64,000 nt of DNA from an uncultured Eubacteriales bacterium. Lineage in GTDB: Bacteria > Bacillota > Clostridia > Lachnospirales > Lachnospiraceae. Shown in pieces: positions 1-7,006 of the stretch (position 1 is its first letter; each line of letters starts with the position of its first letter). The notes beneath the pieces are model-generated. The model did no database searches and had not been told where the DNA came from. It saw nothing but the letters and a program-made list of their open reading frames with translations. The stretch is from the NCBI GenBank assembly GCA_900314885.1, contig OMWY01000003.1, forward strand, positions 62,001 to 126,000, in the 5' to 3' direction. A program made the position numbers and the translations under genes.

Positions 1-66
1 GTCGTGACACCGGGACTTAAGACCTATAAGATGCTCTACCGGCTTTCAGGACAAGGGCACTATTGA
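1..66 (+). CDS. C-terminal end of an unidentified protein (partial)
   Basis: Frame 1 is open from the window edge to a TGA at 64-66, giving 21 residues that end in SGQGHY; the other two forward frames stop within the first 20 bases. A forward terminator follows about 13 bases downstream, which supports a real gene end. The fragment is too short for me to assign a family. Confidence 0.5.
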   Translation, partial: VVTPGLKTYKMLYRLSGQGHY

Positions 67-78
67 TATTAAACAGAT

Positions 79-112
79 AAAAAGTCACGCCCTGTTAGGT
101 GTGCTTTTTTCT
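79..112 (+). terminator. Rho-independent terminator of the partial gene
   Basis: AAAAG and CACGCC pair with GGTGTG and CTTTT across a CTGTTA loop with one bulged base. A run of T follows on the plus strand. Confidence 0.65.
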
Positions 113-136
113 TGTAAGCCTTATTTGCTGCATGGT

Positions 137-167
137 GTGCATATTTTATGTGGGATAAAATATGCAC
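137..167 (+). promoter_or_regulatory. Palindromic operator upstream of the first AAA-DUF4143 gene
   Basis: A perfect 13-bp inverted repeat (GTGCATATTTTAT, 5-base spacer, ATAAAATATGCAC). A third direct copy of TGCATATTTTATG begins at 171 and contains most of the -35 box. It has no T-tract after it, so an operator is more likely than a terminator. The second AAA-DUF4143 gene at 26839 has a palindrome in the same place relative to its promoter. Confidence 0.6.
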
Positions 168-169
168 GC

Positions 170-198
170 TTGCATATTTTATGAGAATGATGTATAAT
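170..198 (+). promoter_or_regulatory. Sigma-A promoter of the first AAA-DUF4143 gene
   Basis: TTGCAT at 170-175, a 17-bp spacer and TATAAT at 193-198. Transcription would start about 20 bases before the ATG at 223. Confidence 0.75.
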
Positions 199-222
199 TC
201 TATATGAAAGCGAGGTGACCTA

Positions 223-1524
223 ATGCTTAATAGAAATGTATATAACGATTTAAAAAAATGGAAAAATTCTACAGGCAAGAAGACCTGTCTCCTTCTCGGT
301 GGAGTGAGACAGTGCGGCAAAACTTTTATTGTCAGAGAGTTTGGAAGGCAAGAATATGAGAGCTTCGTTGAGATAAATTTTATCATGGAGCCTCGTATGA
401 AAGATGTATTTAGCGGCAACATAGAAGTAAATAATATAATAAAGAGAATAAAGCTCTTAAAGCCATCAGCTTCGTTCATTCCGGGAAAGACTCTCCTTTT
501 CCTAGACGAGATACAAGATTGCCCTGAGGCGAGAACATCCCTTAAGTTTTTTGCTGAAGACAGGCAGTATGATGTTATCGCGTCAGGATCTCTTCTAGGT
601 GTAGGTTTCGGAGATGTTCATTCTATACCTGTTGGTTATGAAAGCAGAATCAGAATGTACCCTCTTGATTTTCATGAATTTTTATGGGCGAATGGCATTG
701 ACGAAGACGCAATCAGCGATTTAAAAAAATACAGCGATGGCTTAACGAAAGTAAACAGCGCAGTTGACTCTACATTGATTGAAAAGCTACGCGAATACAT
801 GGTTGTCGGTGGTCTCCCCGATGCAGTGAACGAATATATAGCTTCCGGAGATTACGCAAGCGTTCATGAAGTACAAGAGCGTATTTTAATGGACTACCAG
901 GACGACATCGCAAAATATGCCGAATCGGGTGATAGAATCAAGGCAAAACAGTGCTTTCTTTCTATTCCCAAGCAGCTAACAAAGGATAATCATAAATTTC
1001 AATATTCTGTTGTTGAAAAAAGAGGCACCGCAAGAAAATTTGCTAATAGTATTGACTGGCTCACAGCGTCAGGGATGATTTATGTTTCGAATAATGTTAA
1101 TACTCCATCTTTTCCGCTGAAAGCATATTCGATAGATGACCAGTTCAGAATCTATTTATGTGATATTGGCTTGTATAACGCAATGTTTGGGTATCAGATG
1201 AAGGAAGCTATTATATCAGATAAATTAACAGGGCCGGCAAAGGGCTCTGACTACGAAGCATTAATAGCTGATATATTTTCAAAAAAGGGATACAAGCTCT
1301 ATTATTATAAACGTGCTGATTCTACCTTGGAAATAGAATTTCTTCTTGAAAAGGATGCCGAAGTTGTACCTGTAGAGGTGAAAGCGAAAAAGGGCCCGAC
1401 AAAATCTTTAAATGAGATATTGAAGGATGATAATATAACAGCAGGTTACAAGCTTTCTAACCGGAATACAGGAAGAGAAGATAAGAAAATAATACTGCCA
1501 CTCTATATGGCGATGTTCTTGTAG
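223..1524 (+). CDS. AAA-family ATPase with C-terminal DUF4143 (PD-(D/E)XK-like) domain
   Basis: This 433-residue protein has an N-terminal AAA_14 ATPase domain with Walker A GVRQCGKT near residue 28 and Walker B LLFLDEIQD near residue 90. A winged-helix-like middle follows, then a C-terminal DUF4143 region with the nuclease-like pattern EIEF, later PVEVKAK. The first acidic residue is E where the paralogue at 26839 has D (EIDF). The start follows GAGGTGA. These ATPases are common, often multicopy accessory proteins of unproved function; suggested links include defence and toxin-like systems. The gene looks AT-richer than its neighbours. It stands alone between a repeat and a decayed transposase, so horizontal acquisition is likely. 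Confidence 0.85.
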   Translation: MLNRNVYNDLKKWKNSTGKKTCLLLGGVRQCGKTFIVREFGRQEYESFVEINFIMEPRMKDVFSGNIEVNNIIKRIKLLKPSASFIPGKTLLFLDEIQDCPEARTSLKFFAEDRQYDVIASGSLLGVGFGDVHSIPVGYESRIRMYPLDFHEFLWANGIDEDAISDLKKYSDGLTKVNSAVDSTLIEKLREYMVVGGLPDAVNEYIASGDYASVHEVQERILMDYQDDIAKYAESGDRIKAKQCFLSIPKQLTKDNHKFQYSVVEKRGTARKFANSIDWLTASGMIYVSNNVNTPSFPLKAYSIDDQFRIYLCDIGLYNAMFGYQMKEAIISDKLTGPAKGSDYEALIADIFSKKGYKLYYYKRADSTLEIEFLLEKDAEVVPVEVKAKKGPTKSLNEILKDDNITAGYKLSNRNTGREDKKIILPLYMAMFL

Positions 1525-1540
1525 GTTTCAGTTCATGTTA

Positions 1541-1590
1541 GGTCGTAGCCGACTCTCCCAGCCTAACGGCTGGGTCCCTCTCTACTACAA
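1541..1590. repeat. 50-bp dispersed repeat, copy A
   Basis: It starts GGTCGTAGCC and ends TCTACTACAA, so the ends are imperfect inverted repeats. The centre is a hairpin, CCCAGCC-TAAC-GGCTGGG. A second copy lies at 56541-56590, where the stem is CCCAACC/GGTTGGG: one G-C pair has become A-T on both sides, so pairing is kept. Confidence 0.75.
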
Positions 1591-1724
1591 TTGACAGCTC
1601 CCTCAAAGAGGGAGCCTATATCTGCCTCTTCGAGTGCGGATGCTGTCGTAGAAGTAAGGAAATTACTGCAACTAAAGGAATGGTATGAGAATTCATAACC
1701 ATCATGGCCAAAAAGCATATTTAA
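1591..1724. other. Intergenic hairpin and possible gene remnant
   Basis: GCTCCCTC-AAA-GAGGGAGC (1597-1615) is a perfect 8-bp hairpin directly after repeat copy A and may terminate the AAA gene. From 1612 a plus frame stays open to a TAA at 1696-1698. It reads like the start of a SHOCT-type C-terminal helix (SSADAVVEVRKL), but there is no start codon or ribosome site, so at most it is a remnant. Nothing else is visible before 1725. Confidence 0.3.
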
Positions 1725-2402
1725 TTAAGCCTTTGCGAGTATCTTTTCTTCTATTCGCTTTACTTCCTCAACAGGCAATTTTAAGAAGCCCGCAACCTGT
1801 TCAGCCGAGTTACCGCTCTTCAGTGCCTGAATAATTAATTCTTCCCTACCTTCTTCTCTTCCTTCTGCATTCGATTCGTCAATCAATTCCTGCATTATAT
1901 CACACATAGTTTCTATACCTCCCTCGTCGCTTTTACAGTGTTTCTTGTTCTCCGACGTTATCGGGAACTTAGAACTATAACTATTATCATCTGTAAACAC
2001 TTCCATCAGCTCAGAAACGTCTGAGCCATCTCTTGCCTTAGCATTTACATATACCTCGTAAAATCCGTTATCCACAGTTTTCCCGGTCTCACGTACAACT
2101 CTGTCTACGTGGTACATGGAGCAATTATCCTCGAAGATGTCAAAACGAGATATATAAATTACGCACACGTCAGGAATATCCTTGAACATTGTGCCTTTTA
2201 CTGTCTGATTCGTCGTCAGGACTGCTCCATTATATCTCACGCGTCTCTGATGATCATCATTGTCTGACTTCTGCACTTCTATATCAATCTGAGTTCCATT
2301 TCCGGTAACGCACTTGGCATCGAGTATTACCGACCTTCCCTGTAAATTATTTCCGGTCCACTGAGGAGTGGCCTCAACGGGTCTTTCTCCGCCTATCCTG
2401 AG
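1725..2402 (-). pseudogene. 5'-truncated PD-(D/E)XK nuclease family transposase (Rpn-like)
   Basis: The open frame runs from about 2402 to 1725. The translation contains the family's conserved stretch: PVEATPQWTG, then GRSVILDAKC, then IDIEVQKSD with the E-x-Q/K-type nuclease motif. It continues through the long middle to the helical tail EGREEGREE and the usual C-terminal helix. A TGA at 2403-2405 closes the frame upstream, and the roughly 50-60 residues that normally precede PVE are missing. No good start exists; the GTG at 2276 is internal. The broken end lies 28 bp from the lon stop, so I read it as a dead remnant left by a deletion or insertion beside lon. Confidence 0.75.
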
Positions 2403-2432
2403 TCAGGCACGGATAGTCCTTGCCAGATTCAC

Positions 2433-4934
2433 TTAATAGCTTTGCGAAGGAATATCTATCTTAGATATTTTTCTGCCGGGTACGGCAGGGATTACAGGCT
2501 TATCCTCTATTTCAGCAGCAGGCTCTTTTTCTTCCTTACCATCATTTGCGAAGAACTTGCGGTCCTGCCTTGGAACCCTGATGCCAAGCGCCTCGTGAAG
2601 CACATCATTTATATTCTCAACAGGCACAATCTCAAGGTTCTTCTTAGTATCCTCAGGCACATCAATCAAGTCCTCCTTATTTGAAGCTGGGATAAGAACC
2701 TTCTTCACCCCGGCCCGCTCAGCCGCCATAAGCTTTTCAGGAAGACCGCCTATAGGAAGCACCTGGCCTCTCAGTGATATTTCACCCGTCATGGCAAGAT
2801 ATGGGCTTACCGACTGGCCCAAAACAAGCGATGTAAGCGCAGTCACGAGGGTTACGCCCGCTGACGGGCCATCCTTAGGAACCGCACCACTCGGTACATG
2901 GATATGGATATCCTTGTCATCAAACTTATATTTCTTGTCATAGAACATGCTCTTAACAAGAGACAGGGCAATTGTAGCGGATTCCTTCATTACATCGCCA
3001 AGCTGCCCAGTTATAATAAGCTGGCCGCTTCCATGCATGGCGGTTGTCTCTATAAAAAGTATCTCGCCACCCGCTTCAGTCCAGGCTAGGCCCGTGACAA
3101 CTCCCGGAATATTTTTCTTAAGTACCTTATCGTGAAGGGCCGTCTTAGTTCCGAGGAGCTTAGGAAGATCGGTAACCTTAACAGTCACCTTGTCAGTGTG
3201 GTCGCTAAGCATTTTCACAGCGGCCTGTCTCATAATCTGGTCAAGCCTCTTCTTAATGCCGCGGACTCCCGCCTCCATGGTATAATTTGCCACGATATTC
3301 TTAAGAACCGAATCAGAAATGCTTATATTCTTCTTCTCAAGTCCTGCTTCTTCTATTGACTTCGCAAGTAAATGCTCCTTCGCGATATAAAATTTATCCT
3401 TTGCGGTATAGCCAGGAAGCTCAATAACCTCCATTCTGTCAAGAAGTGGTCCGGGAATAGTCTCGAGGCTGTTAGCGGTGCAGATAAATACGACGTTTGA
3501 GAGGTCATACGGGGCATTTACATAATGGTCCATAAATGTGTTGTTCTGCTCAGGGTCAAGAACCTCAAGTAGGGCGGCGGCAGGGTCGCCGTTATAGCCG
3601 TTTGACTCAAGCTTATCTATCTCATCAAGCACCATGACAGGATTATTTACACCTGAACGCTTAATAGCGTCCATAATTCGCCCCGGCATGGCGCCAATAT
3701 AGGTACGGCGGTGGCCTCTGATCTCGGCTTCATCCCTGATTCCGCCAAGGCTTATACGGACATATTTTCTACCGAGAGCTTCTGCTATGCTCTTTCCCAT
3801 GCTTGTCTTGCCGGTACCCGGAGCGCCGACGAAGAGGATTATAGAGCCGGTACTCGCGGATTTATTGGAATCTTTATTTTCTCCGGCATCGCTTTCTTTA
3901 GCTTTGTTTTCAATACCCGTTTTAGTCTTCTTGTCCTTCATTACCATTACGGCAATATGCTGCAATACTCGTTCCTTAACCTTCTTAAGGCCGTAGTGGT
4001 CTCTGTCAAGGATTTCCTTGGCCTTGTTAAGGTCAACCTCAGGCATATCAGGTGTCTTAAATGAAAGTGATGTCATGAAATCAAGATATTCATAATTGGC
4101 CCCATATTCATGGTCATCCTCGCCACCCTGCTTGAAATGCCTGAAGACGCGGTTTACTTCCTTCGCGACTTCCTCAGGGAAATCAGCCTCGGCTATCTTC
4201 TTTTCAAACATGTCGATATCCGAAGCCGAATCGGGATTCATCTCATTCAGCTCATCATTTAAAAGTGTGATCTCACGTTTTATGAGGTTCTCGCGATACT
4301 GATCGCCCTGCTCGTCCTGGATCTTCTTGCTGATGTCCGCCTGGATATTTACCATATCGCGGTACTTCATCATGATGCCAATGATAAGGTCGCTCCGCTT
4401 CCTTAGCGAATCAGTCTCAAGCAATGCATATCTCTCGTCAGGCGTAAGATCGGCGTAAGGCGCGACAATGCTGACAACCTCATTAATGTTGTCAAGTCTC
4501 TCGGTGAAGTTCATGGCCCAGTTGCCCCATTGGAAATGGGACGCTATCTCGCCAAGCATATTTAGGACTATATTAAAGGTCGCCGTGATCTCAGCGTCAG
4601 TCATGTCCTTATCATCTTCAAGGTAAATGAAATCAGCGCTGATTTCGCTGTCAGTAACTAATGGACTTATTATCTCTATCCTCTTATCGGTATTTACCGC
4701 AAGACCAAAGTTCTGACCGTTAGAGCGGATTTCCTTAATCGTGCCATGAAGACCGATCTTATAAAAGTCTTCAGGTCTGAGATTCTCACGGGTCTTGAAC
4801 TCCTTAATAGGCACTATAAGAATCTCATCATTCTGGTGAAATGAGTTCTTCTCAGCATCGGTAAGTATATCAGGCTCGAGGTTGTACTGAACTTCAGGTA
4901 GAACTACTGTATTATAAACAGGTATTATTCTCAT
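2433..4934 (-). CDS. lon: ATP-dependent protease Lon
   Basis: Lon is a cytoplasmic AAA+ serine protease that degrades misfolded and regulatory proteins. The 833-residue product has an N-terminal substrate-binding region and a coiled-coil middle. The AAA domain has Walker A GAPGTGKT near residue 370 and Walker B VMVLDEIDK. The protease domain has the catalytic serine in PKDGPSAGV and ends in a roughly 40-residue charged tail. A low-complexity linker rich in K, E, S and D sits just before Walker A. The ATG at 4934 is preceded by GAAGGGAGG; an in-frame ATG further upstream lacks a ribosome site. A CIRCE-like site lies between promoter and gene. No clear terminator is visible before the transposase remnant. 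Confidence 0.97.
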   Translation of the reverse strand: MRIIPVYNTVVLPEVQYNLEPDILTDAEKNSFHQNDEILIVPIKEFKTRENLRPEDFYKIGLHGTIKEIRSNGQNFGLAVNTDKRIEIISPLVTDSEISADFIYLEDDKDMTDAEITATFNIVLNMLGEIASHFQWGNWAMNFTERLDNINEVVSIVAPYADLTPDERYALLETDSLRKRSDLIIGIMMKYRDMVNIQADISKKIQDEQGDQYRENLIKREITLLNDELNEMNPDSASDIDMFEKKIAEADFPEEVAKEVNRVFRHFKQGGEDDHEYGANYEYLDFMTSLSFKTPDMPEVDLNKAKEILDRDHYGLKKVKERVLQHIAVMVMKDKKTKTGIENKAKESDAGENKDSNKSASTGSIILFVGAPGTGKTSMGKSIAEALGRKYVRISLGGIRDEAEIRGHRRTYIGAMPGRIMDAIKRSGVNNPVMVLDEIDKLESNGYNGDPAAALLEVLDPEQNNTFMDHYVNAPYDLSNVVFICTANSLETIPGPLLDRMEVIELPGYTAKDKFYIAKEHLLAKSIEEAGLEKKNISISDSVLKNIVANYTMEAGVRGIKKRLDQIMRQAAVKMLSDHTDKVTVKVTDLPKLLGTKTALHDKVLKKNIPGVVTGLAWTEAGGEILFIETTAMHGSGQLIITGQLGDVMKESATIALSLVKSMFYDKKYKFDDKDIHIHVPSGAVPKDGPSAGVTLVTALTSLVLGQSVSPYLAMTGEISLRGQVLPIGGLPEKLMAAERAGVKKVLIPASNKEDLIDVPEDTKKNLEIVPVENINDVLHEALGIRVPRQDRKFFANDGKEEKEPAAEIEDKPVIPAVPGRKISKIDIPSQSY

Positions 4935-4966
4935 GTAAATGCCTCCCTTCAAGGGGTCGAGTACTT

Positions 4967-4993
4967 TTAGCACTCATTTGATCTGTCTGCTAA
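4967..4993 (-). promoter_or_regulatory. CIRCE-like HrcA operator upstream of lon
   Basis: On the minus strand: TTAGCAGAC, 9 bases, GAGTGCTAA. The CIRCE consensus is TTAGCACTC-N9-GAGTGCTAA. The right half is perfect and the left half matches 7 of 9. It lies in the transcribed leader just after the -10 box, where CIRCE normally sits. Confidence 0.6.
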
Positions 4994-5000
4994 CAATTAC

Positions 5001-5029
5001 ATAATACCACACGATTGCAATAAGGTCAA
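5001..5029 (-). promoter_or_regulatory. Sigma-A promoter of lon
   Basis: On the minus strand: TTGACC, 17-bp spacer, TATTAT. Confidence 0.75.
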
Positions 5030-5061
5030 TACTCTTTTTTGGGGGCTTAAATAAATCGTTT

Positions 5062-5200
5062 CTGTTCAGGCCCGCCCATTCGAAATGCTATGCATTTCGA
5101 ATGTGGCGGGCTCAAGGGGCTCACGCCACTCATAACCCAACAAATATATAAAGTAATCACAGCAAGCTGTATTACTTCATAATTTGTTGTGTCTGAACAG
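5062..5200 (+). repeat. 139-bp MITE-like element, copy 1
   Basis: It begins CTGTTCAG and ends CTGAACAG. Inside are three hairpins: a long stem around CATTCGAAATGC/GCATTTCGAATG, a short GGGGC stem, and a long stem AACAAAT...AAGTAAT / ATTACTT...TTTGTT. It has no coding capacity. A second copy of identical length lies inverted at 54005-54143. Both sit directly beside an intrinsic terminator. Confidence 0.85.
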
Positions 5201-5204
5201 TAAC

Positions 5205-5251
5205 AAAGAATCAGACTATATGTCTTATTTCGGCATATAGTCTGATTCTTT
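5205..5251 (-). terminator. Terminator of the YczE-like gene
   Basis: A perfect 18-bp inverted repeat (AAAGAATCAGACTATATG and its complement) with an 11-base loop lies just after the stop codon at 5270. T-rich sequence follows on both strands, so it may work in both directions. Confidence 0.85.
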
Positions 5252-5269
5252 TAAGTTTTTATATAATAT

Positions 5270-5941
5270 TTATTGCTCATCCATCTTAAGGATATGTTCG
5301 TTCATGAACTTGCCTACAGCCTGGATGGCAGGTCCTAGGGCAAGGCCTATGAAGACGGTTCCTATATTGAGCTTACCGCCAAGGAGAACGCCTACAATGA
5401 TAGGTATAAAGTCGCAGCAGATTCTCGTTATGGCAAATGGAACCTTCTTTATGGAAAATCCTGTCTGGTTGCAGAGAAGGTCATATGGGGAGAGACCGCA
5501 ATCTGCGCTCATATATACGGCTGCCGCTATGGCGAACCCAAAAAGAGCGACAGCGAATATGATGGCTCTCTGTGGAAATGTGGTAAATACAGCGTCAGGA
5601 ATTGTCTTACTTGTGATAAAGTAAAAGAGGTCCGATACATAACCTACTCCGACCATGTTGATAACCGTTCCGGGTCCTATAAGGGTCTTCTTCCAGAACC
5701 AGCCGATTACAAGCATGATAATGTTTAATATAAGCTGCCATGTACCGAAGAGTATAATCTGCCTGTTGGCATTGATCTTACCGACAACCGTAACGTTCAT
5801 AAAGGTATATGGGTCGGTTCCAAGGTCTGCCTTACGCAAAAAGGCGAGGAAAAAGCCCATAAAAAATACACCGATGAAGCTTAAAAAGAGCTTCTTCTTA
5901 AAGAGTGGATCATTCTTGTACTTGTCAATTATTTCACGCAT
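5270..5941 (-). CDS. YczE/YyaS-type integral membrane protein
   Basis: This 223-residue protein has about six hydrophobic segments. It resembles the YczE/YyaS/YitT group of Firmicutes membrane proteins: an early KADLGTDPY motif and a repeated version later (SADCGLSPYDLL), suggesting an internal duplication. The function of the family is not established; some members affect surfactin production or transport. I chose the ATG at 5941, preceded by GGAACGGAA; an upstream in-frame ATG at 5986 would add 15 residues but overlaps the purC terminator stem. It is bounded by terminators on both sides, so it is probably expressed alone or by readthrough from purC. Confidence 0.75.
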   Translation of the reverse strand: MREIIDKYKNDPLFKKKLFLSFIGVFFMGFFLAFLRKADLGTDPYTFMNVTVVGKINANRQIILFGTWQLILNIIMLVIGWFWKKTLIGPGTVINMVGVGYVSDLFYFITSKTIPDAVFTTFPQRAIIFAVALFGFAIAAAVYMSADCGLSPYDLLCNQTGFSIKKVPFAITRICCDFIPIIVGVLLGGKLNIGTVFIGLALGPAIQAVGKFMNEHILKMDEQ

Positions 5942-5975
5942 AATTTTTCCGTTCCATGTGTTAAAGAGAGAGAAA

Positions 5976-6012
5976 TCCCCAATCATCCTAATATTAACAG
6001 GACAATCGGGGA
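5976..6012 (-). terminator. Terminator after purC
   Basis: On the minus strand, TCCCCGATTGTCCT pairs imperfectly with AGGATGATTGGGGA and is followed by TTTCTCTCTTT. It starts within 20 bases of the purC stop. Confidence 0.75.
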
Positions 6013-6028
6013 AAATATCAGTTACAGA

Positions 6029-6910
6029 TTACCTTGCGAAATCCTTACCCGTCAGCATCTTAAAGGCTTCCTTATACTTCTCGACAGTCTTAGCTATGAC
6101 GTCATCAGGAAGATTATAATCGCTGTCAGGGTTAGCCTTAAGCCAGTCACGTACATACTGCTTGTCGTAGGATGGCTGTGACTTGCCCGCTTCGTATCCT
6201 GCAAGAGGCCAAAAACGGGAGCTGTCAGGCGTAAGCATTTCATCGCCAAGGATAATTTCCCCATTTTCATCGAGGCCGAATTCAAACTTTGTATCGGCTA
6301 TGATGATACCGCGCTCGTAAGCGTAGTCGGCGCATTTCTTATAGAGGGCGATAGTATATTCCTTGAGCTTCTTAGCGTATTCGCCGCCCTTACCCGGGAA
6401 TACCTTCTCAAGCTCTTCTATGCTTCTCTCATAAGAGATATTTTCATCGTGGAGGCCAAGCTCTGCCTTAGTACTTGGAGTGTAAATAGGCTCGTCGAGT
6501 TTCTCGCACTCCTTAAGGCCGCTTCTAAGCTTAATGCCGCAGACGGTGCCATTTTCCTTATAGCTCTCCCACCCTGAACCGGTGATATAGCCACGGACGA
6601 TGCACTCAAGCGGAAGCATCTTAAGCTTCTTAACCTTCATTGAATTGCCGGTAAATTCAGGTTTTCTGAAAAACTCAGGCATTTCGTTAACATCACAGCT
6701 TATCATGTGATTCTTAACGATATCCCCGGTGAGCTCGAACCAGAATTTTGACATTTGAGTTAAAATAGCGCCCTTGTCAGTTACCTTGTTCTTTAAAATG
6801 TGGTCAAATGCGGATATCCTGTCGGTAGCTACCATAATGAGGCTGTCACCGATATCGTATACCTCGCGTACCTTGCCTTCCTTAAAAGGCGTGTAAACTG
6901 TTGCAGACAT
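6029..6910 (-). CDS. purC: Phosphoribosylaminoimidazole-succinocarboxamide synthase (SAICAR synthase)
   Basis: It joins aspartate to CAIR with ATP in de novo purine synthesis. The 293-residue protein has the early phosphate-binding KEGKVREVYDIG, the substrate motif ATDRISAFDHIL and the typical PLECIVRGYITGSGW. It also has IADTKFEFG and the C-terminal GDEMLTPDSSRFW. The length suits the single-domain longer form of the family. The ATG at 6910 is preceded by AAAGGAGAGAGAC; a longer in-frame reading upstream would run through the promoter and is rejected. It stands alone, with its own promoter and terminator and no other pur gene in the window. Confidence 0.95.
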   Translation of the reverse strand: MSATVYTPFKEGKVREVYDIGDSLIMVATDRISAFDHILKNKVTDKGAILTQMSKFWFELTGDIVKNHMISCDVNEMPEFFRKPEFTGNSMKVKKLKMLPLECIVRGYITGSGWESYKENGTVCGIKLRSGLKECEKLDEPIYTPSTKAELGLHDENISYERSIEELEKVFPGKGGEYAKKLKEYTIALYKKCADYAYERGIIIADTKFEFGLDENGEIILGDEMLTPDSSRFWPLAGYEAGKSQPSYDKQYVRDWLKANPDSDYNLPDDVIAKTVEKYKEAFKMLTGKDFAR

Positions 6911-6950
6911 GTCTCTCTCCTTTAGTGTCCGATTAACAACAACAGTAAGC

Positions 6951-6979
6951 ATTTTACACCCATTGGCCGCCTTAGTCAA
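6951..6979 (-). promoter_or_regulatory. Promoter of purC
   Basis: On the minus strand: TTGACT, 17-bp spacer, TAAAAT. The leader of about 35 bases is too short for a purine riboswitch. Confidence 0.7.
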
Positions 6980-7006
6980 GGTATTTTTGATAGATAAAAG
7001 TGACTT

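Noticed and set aside
69..479. A 136-codon open frame on the minus strand
   Set aside because: It crosses a terminator, the operator palindrome and the AAA gene promoter, and overlaps the Walker A region of the AAA gene.
6911..7006. A purine riboswitch upstream of purC
   Set aside because: The leader after the promoter is about 35 bases and lacks the needed three-way junction.
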